From Streptomyces sp. yr375 (lineage in GTDB: Bacteria; Actinomycetota; Actinomycetes; Streptomycetales; Streptomycetaceae), in assembly GCF_900110755.1 (NCBI RefSeq), contig NZ_FOFF01000015.1, forward strand, positions 96,100 through 160,099: 64,000 nt of DNA, in the 5' to 3' direction. A model generated the notes under the pieces. It was not told the DNA's origin and did not search any database. It was given only the letters and a program-made list of their open reading frames with translations. Both the position numbers and the translations under genes were made by a program. Of this stretch, positions 7,393 through 14,743 are shown piece by piece. The stretch's first letter is position 1. Each line of letters starts with the position of its first letter.

Positions 7393-8367
7393 ATGAGCAC
7401 CACCACCTCTCCCACCACCACCGCGCCCACCAGCATCAACTCCCGCCTCCGCTTCCTCGGTTCACGCCCCGTCGGCCCCGGCCACCCGGTCTACGTCACC
7501 GGCGAGATCGGCATCAACCACAACGGCGACCTCGACAACGCCTTCAAGCTGATCGACGCCGCCGCCGAAGCCGGCTGCGACGCCGTCAAGTTCCAGAAGC
7601 GCACGCCCGAGATCTGCACCCCGCGCGACCAGTGGGACATCGAGCGCGACACGCCCTGGGGCCGGATGACGTACATCGACTACCGCCACCGCGTCGAGTT
7701 CGGCGAGGACGACTACCGCCGGATCGACGAGTACTGCAAGACCAGGAACATCGCCTGGTTCGCGTCCCCGTGGGACACCGAGGCGGTCGCCTTCCTGGAG
7801 AAGTTCGACGTCCCCGCGCACAAGGTGGCCTCCGCCTCCCTCACGGACGACGAGCTGCTGCGCGCCCTGCGCGCCACCGGCAAGACGATCATCCTCTCCA
7901 CCGGCATGTCGACCCCGAAGCAGATCCGCCACGCGGTCGAGGTCCTGGGCAGCGACAACATCCTGCTCTGCCACGCCACGTCGACCTACCCGGCGAAGGC
8001 CGAGGAGCTCAACCTCCGCGTGATCAACACGCTGGAGAAGGAGTACCCCAACGTCCCGATCGGCTACTCCGGCCACGAGACGGGCCTCCAGACCTCCCTC
8101 GCCGCCGTCGCCCTCGGCGCCCTCTTCGTCGAGCGCCACATCACCCTCGACCGCGCGATGTGGGGCTCCGACCAGGCCGCCTCCGTCGAGCCGGGCGGCC
8201 TCACCCGCCTCGTCCGCGACATCCGCACCATCGAGGCCTCCCTCGGCGACGGCGTCAAGAAGGTCTACGACTCCGAGCTCGGCCCCATGAAGAAGCTGCG
8301 CCGCGTGCCGGGCGCCGTCGCGGCGGCCGAGATCGCGGCGGCAGCGGGCGAACCGATCGCGGTGTGA
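7393..8367 (+). CDS. neuB: N-acetylneuraminate/Kdn synthase (NeuB family) without SAF domain
   Basis: 324 residues, TIM-barrel aldolase class. Key motifs: GEIGINHNGDLDNAFKLIDA, KFQKRTPE, LSTGMSTPKQI and IGYSGHETG. It condenses phosphoenolpyruvate with a hexose (ManNAc, or mannose-6-phosphate for Kdn-9-P). Canonical NeuB proteins carry a C-terminal antifreeze-like SAF domain of about 60 residues; here the protein stops right after the barrel (MKKLRRVPGAVAAAEIAAAA). The ribosome site (taagga) overlaps the stop codon of the upstream NeuA-HAD gene, so the two are translationally linked. The pairing with a fused phosphatase favours Kdn-9-P synthase activity, by inference. Confidence 0.92.
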   Translation: MSTTTSPTTTAPTSINSRLRFLGSRPVGPGHPVYVTGEIGINHNGDLDNAFKLIDAAAEAGCDAVKFQKRTPEICTPRDQWDIERDTPWGRMTYIDYRHRVEFGEDDYRRIDEYCKTRNIAWFASPWDTEAVAFLEKFDVPAHKVASASLTDDELLRALRATGKTIILSTGMSTPKQIRHAVEVLGSDNILLCHATSTYPAKAEELNLRVINTLEKEYPNVPIGYSGHETGLQTSLAAVALGALFVERHITLDRAMWGSDQAASVEPGGLTRLVRDIRTIEASLGDGVKKVYDSELGPMKKLRRVPGAVAAAEIAAAAGEPIAV

Positions 8368-8460
8368 CCGGACAGTCCCCACTGCACGCCGCATACGGCA
8401 TACCGCACGCCTTATGCCTTACGTCTCATGCCATACGCCTTACGGGATGGTCGTCCGACG

Positions 8461-9618
8461 ATGAATCCTCGCGCCGGGAGCAACACCGGCCCCACCCCCC
8501 ACACCCTCGCCTTCGTCGAGAGCCCGGTACAGCTCCTGAACGTCCTGGAGTGGGCACACTCCCGGAATCTCCACCGGGATGACCGGGATGACCGGGACGA
8601 CTGGGAAGACCGGGAAGACCACCGGAGTGTTCGGGGTGCCCGGAATCCGGAGCCCGGCGCGGGGTTCACACTCGTCGTCCTGTCCCCGACCGACCCGATG
8701 ACCCGCGGCCAACTGCGCCGCATGGCCGAACTGGCCCGCAAGGAAGGCCACACCGTCCGCTGGGAGGAGGCCCGCGGCGGCACCATGGCCCCCTTCCGCA
8801 CGATCGGCGGCCTCACCCGGCTGCTGCGCCGCGCGGAACGCATGGTGATGGGCGACCCCTTCTCCCGTTACGTCCAACTGCTGCTGACGATCACCAGGGC
8901 GAGCGAGCTGGTCGTGGTCGACGACGGCACGGCGACCATGGAGTTCGTGGGCCAACTGGCGCGCGGCGAACGCCTCGTACGCTGGCACCGCAAGGGCGGC
9001 AGGACCGGCCCCCGCGACATCCTCTTCGCCCCGGTCTCCGCCGCCGCCCGCCGCCGCCTCGCCCCGAACGCGGACCGCCGGGTGGAGGTCTTCTCCGCCA
9101 TGCCGATAGACCAGGCCCCCGACGGCGTCACCCTCACCGCCAACGACTTCGCCTGGACCCGCGACCGCTTCGGCCCGCCGCGCGTGACGAAGACCGCGGA
9201 CATGGTGGGCACCTCGCTCGTCGAGACGGGCGTGGTGGACGCCGACCGCTACCTGACGGCCGTCCAGACGCTCGCCGCAACCCACGGCGCCACCCGCTAC
9301 TTCGCGCACCGCCGCGAGAGCGCGGAGAAACTCCACCGGCTGGCCGTCGAGACGGGCCTGGAGATCGTCCGCCCGGACCTCCCCCTGGAACTGATCGCCC
9401 GCCGAGGCCCCATAGGCCGGACGGTACTGAGCTTCCCGTCCACCGTCGTCCACACCCTCCCCCTCGCCCTCTCCGGTACGGACGTCCGCGTGGCGGTCTG
9501 CGACATCGACCCCGCCTGGCTCACGGACCACGCCTCCCCGAGAGCCCAGGGCTTCCTGTCCGGCGTGACGGGAACAGCGACGGACGTCCACCGCCTGGCG
9601 ACGGTGACCACGATCTGA
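8461..9618 (+). CDS. Polysialyltransferase-like (GT52-type) glycosyltransferase
   Basis: 385 residues from the ATG at 8461. FVESPVQLLNVLEWAHSR at the start and YFAHRRESAEKLHRLAVETG plus VLSFPSTVVHTLPLAL near the end match the alpha-2,8-polysialyltransferase / GT52 family, which uses CMP-activated nonulosonic acids. As the last gene of the neu cluster, it is the best candidate for polymerising or transferring the CMP-sugar. Residues about 39-54 are a DDRDDRDDWEDRED tract created by a 9-bp minisatellite and inserted between the first strand and helix. The 93-bp spacer before the gene is built from short degenerate repeats (catacg, gccttacg) with no obvious ribosome site. Confidence 0.82.
   Translation: MNPRAGSNTGPTPHTLAFVESPVQLLNVLEWAHSRNLHRDDRDDRDDWEDREDHRSVRGARNPEPGAGFTLVVLSPTDPMTRGQLRRMAELARKEGHTVRWEEARGGTMAPFRTIGGLTRLLRRAERMVMGDPFSRYVQLLLTITRASELVVVDDGTATMEFVGQLARGERLVRWHRKGGRTGPRDILFAPVSAAARRRLAPNADRRVEVFSAMPIDQAPDGVTLTANDFAWTRDRFGPPRVTKTADMVGTSLVETGVVDADRYLTAVQTLAATHGATRYFAHRRESAEKLHRLAVETGLEIVRPDLPLELIARRGPIGRTVLSFPSTVVHTLPLALSGTDVRVAVCDIDPAWLTDHASPRAQGFLSGVTGTATDVHRLATVTTI
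8576..8620. repeat. 9-bp tandem minisatellite (unit GGGATGACC)
   Basis: Five in-phase 9-bp units (two exact GGGATGACC, one GGGACGACT, two GGGAAGACC) inside the polysialyltransferase-like gene. They encode the acidic DDR/EDR repeats. This is the same period and coding behaviour as the other 9-bp tracts in this window. Confidence 0.88.
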
Positions 9619-9967
9619 GCAGCCACAAAGGCTCCCCCTCCTCCCAACGGCCGAACCCGGCGAAGAAGCCTTCCCCGGGCTCGGCGCGCCCCTGCTCGCG
9701 CCCCGGTCCCGCCCCTGCTCCCGCCACCGGGCGATCACCCACGGCGCACCCCCGGTCCCGCCCCTTGGACAGGCACGGCGTGCCAGGTGTGGTCCGTGGT
9801 ATCCGTGAAAGGAAGGAAGAAGTGTGGGTGCCGGTCGGAAAACCGGCGGAGTTTACCCACCCTCAACAGCAGCCATGCGCCGCGCGGCCAACTTTTCTTC
9901 ACCTGACGGGTTGAAGTTTTGTTGATCGTAGGACGGTTGACCGCTCCGGCGTCCTACCCTTCAGAGG
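9619..9967. other. Intergenic region, 349 bp, no gene seen
   Basis: The first 150 bases are very C-rich, with short repeats of a cggtcccgcccctgctc type. The last 150 bases are markedly richer in A and T (aaggaaggaagaag, gttgaagttttgttgatcg) and probably carry the promoter of the amidohydrolase gene. No open frame with Streptomyces codon bias and no clear terminator hairpin were found. Confidence 0.6.
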
Positions 9968-11260
9968 GTGAAGCAACTCATGTCCCGAGAGTCCGAGGCC
10001 GATCCTTCCGGTGAAGACGCGCTCCCCGGTGCCCAGCCGGCTGCCCTTCCCGGCACCCTGCCCGAGGCGCTGCGCGCAGAGCTCGTGGCCTTCCGCCGCG
10101 ACCTGCACATGCACCCTGAGCTGGGCAACCAGGAGTTCCGTACGACAGCCGCGATCAAGGCCCGCCTCGAGAAGGCGGGGCTGAAGCCCCGTGTGCTCGC
10201 CATCGGGACCGGCCTCATCTGCGACATCGGGGCGGTGGGCGGACAGGGCGGAGCAGGCGGCGAGACCGACGGCGTTCCCGTGCTCGCGATGCGCGCCGAT
10301 ATCGACGCGCTGCCCATCCCGGACACCAAGACCGAGTGCGCGTACCGGTCCACCGTGCCCGGCCGTGCCCACGCCTGCGGCCACGACGTGCACACCACCG
10401 TCGTCCTCGGCGCCGGTCTCGTCCTCGCGGAACTGCACCGGCAGGGGCGGCTGCCCCGGCCCGTGCGGCTGATCTTCCAGCCCGCCGAGGAGGTGCTGCC
10501 CGGCGGCGCAGCCGACGCCATCGAGTGCGGCGCGCTGGACGGCGTCGGGCGGATCATCGCCGTGCACTGCGACCCGCGCGTCGACGCGGGCCGGATCGGG
10601 CTGCGCGAAGGGGCCATCACCTCCGCCTGCGACCGGCTGGAGATCTCCCTCGACGGCCCCGGCGGCCACACCGCCCGCCCGCACCTGACGACCGACCTCG
10701 TCACCGCCGCCGCCCGGGTCGTCACCGACGTCCCCGCGCTGGTCGGACGGCGTGTCGACACGCGCGCCGGGCTCGCCGTCACCTGGGGCCGGATCGAGAG
10801 CGGACACGCGCCGAACGTCATCCCGCAGCACGCCGAGCTGTCCGGGACCGTCCGCTGCCTGGACCTCGAGGCGTGGCGGATGGCCCCGGACATCGTCGTC
10901 GCGGCGATCGACGAGGTCGCCAACCTGCACCGGGCCAAGTCGGAGATCAACTACGTGCGCGGCGTCCCGCCCGTCGTCAACGACGCCGACGTCACCGGGC
11001 TGCTGCGGGACGCCATGGTCGCCCGGCGCGGCGAGGCGGGCGTCGAGGGCACCGAGCAGAGCCTCGGCGGCGAGGACTTCTCCTGGTACCTGGAGCGGGT
11101 GCCCGGCGCGATGGCCCGCCTCGGCGTCCGCACCCCCGGCGAGCGCACAGTCCGCGACCTCCACCAGGGCGACTTCGACGCCGACGAGTCGGCCATCACC
11201 GTAGGCGTGGAACTCTTCACGGCGGCGGCCCTGCTGGACGCGGCGACCCGCGACCAGTGA
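9968..11260 (+). CDS. M20 family amidohydrolase (hippurate hydrolase-like)
   Basis: 430 residues from GTG 9968; ATG 9980 is the alternative. Metal-binding motifs of the M20D amidohydrolases are visible: RADIDALPIPD, HACGHDVHTT, PAEEVLPGGA and, near the C-terminus, GGEDFSWYLERVPGAMARLG. The family hydrolyses N-acyl or N-aminobenzoyl amino acids in the cytoplasm using two divalent metals. The middle of the protein is the lid or dimerisation domain (about residues 220-330). It is followed by a terminator hairpin and then the nucleoside-uptake genes; no shared regulation is evident. The precise substrate is unknown. Confidence 0.9.
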   Translation: MKQLMSRESEADPSGEDALPGAQPAALPGTLPEALRAELVAFRRDLHMHPELGNQEFRTTAAIKARLEKAGLKPRVLAIGTGLICDIGAVGGQGGAGGETDGVPVLAMRADIDALPIPDTKTECAYRSTVPGRAHACGHDVHTTVVLGAGLVLAELHRQGRLPRPVRLIFQPAEEVLPGGAADAIECGALDGVGRIIAVHCDPRVDAGRIGLREGAITSACDRLEISLDGPGGHTARPHLTTDLVTAAARVVTDVPALVGRRVDTRAGLAVTWGRIESGHAPNVIPQHAELSGTVRCLDLEAWRMAPDIVVAAIDEVANLHRAKSEINYVRGVPPVVNDADVTGLLRDAMVARRGEAGVEGTEQSLGGEDFSWYLERVPGAMARLGVRTPGERTVRDLHQGDFDADESAITVGVELFTAAALLDAATRDQ

Positions 11261-11295
11261 CCGGCGACCAGTGAACCGAGTTCGCTCAACGTGAC

Positions 11296-11328
11296 GATGA
11301 AGGGGTGCCGGAAAGGTGCCCCTTCATC
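11296..11328. terminator. Rho-independent-type hairpin after the amidohydrolase gene
   Basis: 10-bp perfect stem GATGAAGGGG / CCCCTTCATC with a 13-base loop, 35 bases downstream of the amidohydrolase stop. There is no long T-tract, as is common in Streptomyces. Confidence 0.7.
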
Positions 11329-11424
11329 CCCTTGTGTCACCCGCCCGTAACCCCGGGGCCGCGCCTTGTAACCCAGCCCCGGCACGAATCGATAACGGCC
11401 GCGCAACCCCGTTCCCCTCCCCTT

Positions 11425-11440
11425 CTACGCGCGTTACTGT
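11425..11440 (+). promoter_or_regulatory. Nucleoside-regulon operator fused to -10 element, first BmpA gene
   Basis: CTACGCGCGT immediately followed by TACTGT, a good -10 hexamer. The same CTACGCGCGT-TAC arrangement is found before the second BmpA gene, and the full palindrome CTACGCGCGTAG before four other nucleoside genes. Transcription would begin near 11447, giving a leader of about 100 bases. A -35 is weak (TTCCCC-like, 17 bases upstream). Confidence 0.75.
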
Positions 11441-11549
11441 GCGCCGGAATCGCCACCGGGAAGGGCTCGTCGGGGAAGCCTTCCGGAACGGCGCCACCAA
11501 AGGGGAAAGCGGGCCGGTCACGGCACCGTGGGGACGAAGGGTGCTTGCT

Positions 11550-12620
11550 ATGCGTCGTATCGCTCGAAGGACGAGATTCTCCCGGACCGCGGTGACCGTC
11601 GCGGTCGTCGCACTCGCCGCCGCGGGCTGCGGCAAGTCCAGCACCGACTCCAAGGCCAGTGACACGGAGTCCGGCACGTACACCGGCAAGGGCATCGGCC
11701 TCGCGTACGACATCGGCGGCAAGGGCGACCAGTCCTTCAACGACGCCGCCTACGCCGGTCTGCAGAAGGCCGAGAAGGAATTCAAGATCAGCGGCCAGGA
11801 CATCGAGCCGCAGGACGGCGAGTCCGACGCGGACAAGGTGCAGCGCCTGACCCAGCTCGCCCAGTCCGGCCACAACCCGGTGATCGGCGTCGGCTTCGTC
11901 TACGGCCCGGCCGTCAAGGAGGTCGCCGCCAAGTTCCCGAACATCACCTTCGGGATCATCGACGACGACAATGTGAAGGCCGCCAATGTCGCCGACCTGG
12001 TCTTCCATGAGGAACAAGCCTCCTACCTGGCCGGCGTCGCCGCCGCCAAGGCGAGCAAGAAGGCGCACATCGGCTTCATCGGCGGCGTGGACATCCCGCT
12101 GATCCACAAGTTCCAGGCCGGGTACGTGCAGGGCGCCAAGTCGGTCAACCCGAACATCAAGATCGAGTCGCAGTACCTGACGGAGACCCCCCAGGAGGGC
12201 GGTTTCTCCAGCCCCGACAAGGGCAAGGACGCGGCGAGCGGCCAGATCGAGGCCGGCGCGGACGTCCTCTACCACGCGGCCGGACTGTCCGGGCAGGGCG
12301 TGATCTCCGAGGCCGCCGCAAAGAAGGTGTGGGCCATCGGCGTCGACTCCGACCAGTACAGCCAGAGCTCGTTGGCGGCGTACAAGGACTACATCCTCGG
12401 CTCGGCGCTGAAGAACGTCGGCGGCGCGGTCTACGACCTCGTGAAGTCCGTCGTCGACGGCAAGCCGCTGTCCGGCGTGGTCCGCGGCAGCCTCTCCAAC
12501 GACGGCGTCGGCTTCGCCGACACCAACCCGAAGTACAAGGCCATGCCGGACGTCGTCGCCGCCGTCGACAAGGCGAAGAAAGCCATCGTCGACGGCATGG
12601 TCACGGTCAAATCCGACTGA
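11550..12620 (+). CDS. BmpA/NupN-type nucleoside-binding lipoprotein 1
   Basis: 356 residues. A signal peptide ends in the lipobox VALAAAGC, so the mature protein is lipid-anchored at Cys27 on the outer face of the membrane. The body is the Bmp (basic membrane protein, PF02608) periplasmic-binding fold: GLAYDIGGKGDQSFNDAA, NPVIGVGFVYGPAVKEVAAK and AIGVDSDQY are diagnostic. Bmp proteins capture purine or pyrimidine nucleosides for an ABC importer. Start chosen at ATG 11550 behind a gaagg site. A close paralogue follows at 13403. The ATPase and two permeases of the same importer begin at 14744. Control by the CTACGCGCGTAG system is inferred from the upstream site. Confidence 0.93.
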   Translation: MRRIARRTRFSRTAVTVAVVALAAAGCGKSSTDSKASDTESGTYTGKGIGLAYDIGGKGDQSFNDAAYAGLQKAEKEFKISGQDIEPQDGESDADKVQRLTQLAQSGHNPVIGVGFVYGPAVKEVAAKFPNITFGIIDDDNVKAANVADLVFHEEQASYLAGVAAAKASKKAHIGFIGGVDIPLIHKFQAGYVQGAKSVNPNIKIESQYLTETPQEGGFSSPDKGKDAASGQIEAGADVLYHAAGLSGQGVISEAAAKKVWAIGVDSDQYSQSSLAAYKDYILGSALKNVGGAVYDLVKSVVDGKPLSGVVRGSLSNDGVGFADTNPKYKAMPDVVAAVDKAKKAIVDGMVTVKSD

Positions 12621-12640
12621 CCAGTCCACTCGGTGCGACA

Positions 12641-12676
12641 AAGGAGCTCCCTGCCCGCATGGGCCGGGAGCTCCTT
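12641..12676. terminator. Strong terminator after BmpA-type gene 1
   Basis: 11-bp perfect stem AAGGAGCTCCC / GGGAGCTCCTT, with a second small stem in the loop (GCCC/GGGC). It separates the first lipoprotein gene from the rest of the uptake locus, which has its own promoters. Confidence 0.85.
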
Positions 12677-12723
12677 CCGTCGGACCCGTCACGTGCGTCG
12701 ATGCGCCCGGCGGGATCCGTGGG

Positions 12724-13071
12724 TCAGCTAACCGGTTCCTCGGTCTCGACCTGAACCTTGAGCACGCCGACACCGGACACGACCGGGTTGGTGGTGCACA
12801 CGCCCCTCGAGGTCTCGCCCGAGCGGGTGCTGACCCACTTGCCGTAGACGAGGCTCGTCGTGCCGCGGGGGCCGACGCAGGTCACCTTGGCGCGGTGAAC
12901 GGCGAAGCGCGTGTCGCCGCCCGTGCACTTGGCGTAGCCGATCGCCTGGTTGCTGGAGATCGAGGTGGTGCACGTCGTCGCCGCCGCGGCGGGCGTCGCG
13001 ATGCCGACCACGGTTGCCGAAAGGGCGATACCGATGCCGGCTGTGGCAGAAGCGAGCTTACTGAGTTTCAA
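12724..13071 (-). CDS. Small secreted protein of unknown function
   Basis: 115 residues beginning at a TTG codon behind a strong ggggagga site (spacing is short, about 4 bases). A Sec signal peptide is clear: KLSKLASATAGIGIALSATV, then PAAAATT as the likely cleavage region. The mature part (about 83 residues) has four cysteines (CTT, KCTG, VTCVG, VCTTN), which suggests two disulfides in a small extracellular fold. It sits on the opposite strand between the two nucleoside-binding lipoprotein genes and has no evident link to nucleosides. No family recognised. Confidence 0.72.
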   Translation of the reverse strand: MKLSKLASATAGIGIALSATVVGIATPAAAATTCTTSISSNQAIGYAKCTGGDTRFAVHRAKVTCVGPRGTTSLVYGKWVSTRSGETSRGVCTTNPVVSGVGVLKVQVETEEPVS

Positions 13072-13402
13072 TGATCCTCCCCTAAGATCAGCAAGTTGCC
13101 GCAGGGTGGTCTGACCTGGGGCAACGTCTAATTCCGCGGGAGAGTCTTCCGGAAGGCGTCGACGGAAAGATCAAACTTGAGTCTGATCTTCGCTCGATGG
13201 ATGTGCGGTACATGACACCCGGTGGGTGGTTTCGGGGTGTCGGGCGAGGGAGGGGCACGCCCGCCCTTCGTCGTTTGCCTCAAGGGTTCAAAACGGTCGG
13301 ATAACGCTCTGGCGAGGTGGCTTCCTCGGCATGGTCTACGCGCGTTACTCTGCGGCGGAACCAGCGCCTGGTTTGGGCGCTTGCACAAAGGAGTCTCGTT
13401 CC
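13072..13402. other. Intergenic region with the second BmpA promoter
   Basis: 331 bp between divergent genes. The left 130 bases are comparatively AT-rich and serve the small secreted protein. The right end contains CTACGCGCGT at 13336-13345 directly joined to a TACTCT -10 hexamer at 13346-13351. This copies the layout upstream of the first BmpA gene and predicts a transcript starting near 13358. No small gene was found. Confidence 0.7.
13336..13351 (+). promoter_or_regulatory. Nucleoside-regulon operator fused to -10 element, second BmpA gene
   Basis: CTACGCGCGT followed by TACTCT. It differs from the site before the first lipoprotein gene by only one base of the hexamer, while the surrounding sequence has diverged. 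The conserved block therefore looks functional. Confidence 0.75.
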
Positions 13403-14455
13403 ATGCGCCGGGTGTCCCGAATCGCAGTCGCGAGTGTTGCCACCGCAGCCCTCGCCGTGACTGTTTCCGCTTGTGGAAGCTCGTCCACGTCGTCCTCCTC
13501 CTCCAACAGCAGCGCCAAGAACCTGGGCCTCGCGCTCGCGTACGACGTCGGCGGCAAGGGCGACCAGTCCTTCAACGACGCCGCGACGGCCGGCCTGGAC
13601 AAGGCCGACAAGGAGTTCGGCTACAAGTCGACCGCGGTCGAGCCGCAGGACGGCGAGTCCGACGCGGACAAGGTGCAGCGCCTGGAGAGCCTTGCCAAGC
13701 AGGGCTACAACCCGGTGATCGGCGTCGGCTTCGCCTACGCGCCGGCCGTCAAGGAGGTCGCGGCCAAGTTCCCGAAGGTCACCTTCGGCATCGTCGACGA
13801 CGACAAGGTCCAGGCCGCCAACGTCGCGGACCTCGTCTTCCACGAGGAGGAGGCCTCCTACCTCGCCGGTGTCGCCGCCGCCAAGGCCACCAAGACCAAC
13901 ACCGTGGGCTTCGTCGGCGGTGTGGACGTGCCGCTGATCCACAAGTTCGAGGCCGGCTTCAAGCAGGGCGTCGAGGACACCAAGAAGGGTGTCACGGTCA
14001 AGTCGCAGTACCTGACCGAGACCGCCGCCGAGGGTGGCTTCTCCAGCCCCGACAAGGGCGAGAGCGCCGCCGAGGGCCAGATCGACGCCGGTGCGGACGT
14101 CGTCTACGCCGCCGCCGGTCTGTCCGGCCAGGGTGTCATCAAGGCCGCCAACGCCCACAAGGTCTGGGCCATCGGCGTCGACTCCGACCAGTACAAGCAG
14201 GACGCGCTGAAGGCCTACCAGGCCTCGATCCTGACCTCGGCCATGAAGAACGTCGAGGGCGCGGTCTACACGCTGGCCAAGTCCGTCAAGGACGGCAAGC
14301 CGGAGACCGGCGTCGTGCGCGGCTCCCTCGCCAACGGCGGCGTGAGCGTGTCGGACTCCAACCCGGCCTTCGCCAGCAACGCCGCCATCCAGGACGCGAT
14401 CAAGAAGGCCGAAGAGGGCATCAAGAGCGGCACCATCAAGGTGAAGACCTCCTGA
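13403..14455 (+). CDS. BmpA/NupN-type nucleoside-binding lipoprotein 2
   Basis: 350 residues, clearly a paralogue of the protein at 11550 (shared LAYDVGGKGDQSFNDAA, VEPQDGESDADKVQRL, VPLIHKFEAGF). A signal peptide with lipobox TVSACGSS anchors it after cleavage; a serine-rich linker (SSTSSSSSNSS) follows. It binds a nucleoside ligand in the Bmp fold and hands it to the ABC permeases. An aaagga site lies 10 bases before the ATG. It has its own operator-promoter and is followed by a terminator, then the transporter operon. Two receptors feeding one transporter would widen the substrate range; which nucleosides each prefers is unknown. Confidence 0.93.
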   Translation: MRRVSRIAVASVATAALAVTVSACGSSSTSSSSSNSSAKNLGLALAYDVGGKGDQSFNDAATAGLDKADKEFGYKSTAVEPQDGESDADKVQRLESLAKQGYNPVIGVGFAYAPAVKEVAAKFPKVTFGIVDDDKVQAANVADLVFHEEEASYLAGVAAAKATKTNTVGFVGGVDVPLIHKFEAGFKQGVEDTKKGVTVKSQYLTETAAEGGFSSPDKGESAAEGQIDAGADVVYAAAGLSGQGVIKAANAHKVWAIGVDSDQYKQDALKAYQASILTSAMKNVEGAVYTLAKSVKDGKPETGVVRGSLANGGVSVSDSNPAFASNAAIQDAIKKAEEGIKSGTIKVKTS

Positions 14456-14551
14456 CCGCACGGACGGTACGGACCGCTACGGACCGTACGGCGCCGCACC
14501 GGTCGGCGGCATTGGCCAAAGGTGCGCTGTAATGGCAGCGTTACGGCCCCG

Positions 14552-14590
14552 GAACGGGGCGCGGAGAGCATGTCTCCCCGCGCCCCGTTC
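14552..14590. terminator. Strong hairpin between lipoprotein 2 and the ABC operon
   Basis: 13-bp perfect stem GAACGGGGCGCGG / CCGCGCCCCGTTC, extended by a GGAGA/TCTCC inner helix. It should end the lipoprotein transcript, so the ATPase operon depends mainly on its own promoter. Confidence 0.85.
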
Positions 14591-14660
14591 GCGCGGCAGA
14601 ATGCTCGGAACGGATCGAGATCCGATCGGGATCGCCCCTCGCGGCGGCTATCAAGATCAT

Positions 14661-14714
14661 TTGAAGACCGATTCGATCCGGGCACTATTTAAAGCAGGGG
14701 CGCTACGCGCGTAG
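14661..14714 (+). promoter_or_regulatory. Promoter and CTACGCGCGTAG operator of the nucleoside ABC operon
   Basis: A plausible -35 TTGAAG (14661-14666) is followed by an AT-rich -10 region (CACTATTTAAAG, 14683-14694). The perfect palindrome CTACGCGCGTAG lies at 14703-14714, around or just after the expected start point. Here the operator is downstream of the promoter, unlike the other sites, where it lies between -35 and -10. Confidence 0.7.
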
Positions 14715-14743
14715 AGCGGCCCCTTTCCCAAGGAGAGTGCGCC

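Noticed and set aside
6483..8582. 699-codon plus-strand frame across NeuA-HAD and NeuB
   Set aside because: It is the +1 shadow of two well-supported genes and has an extreme Arg/Pro composition.
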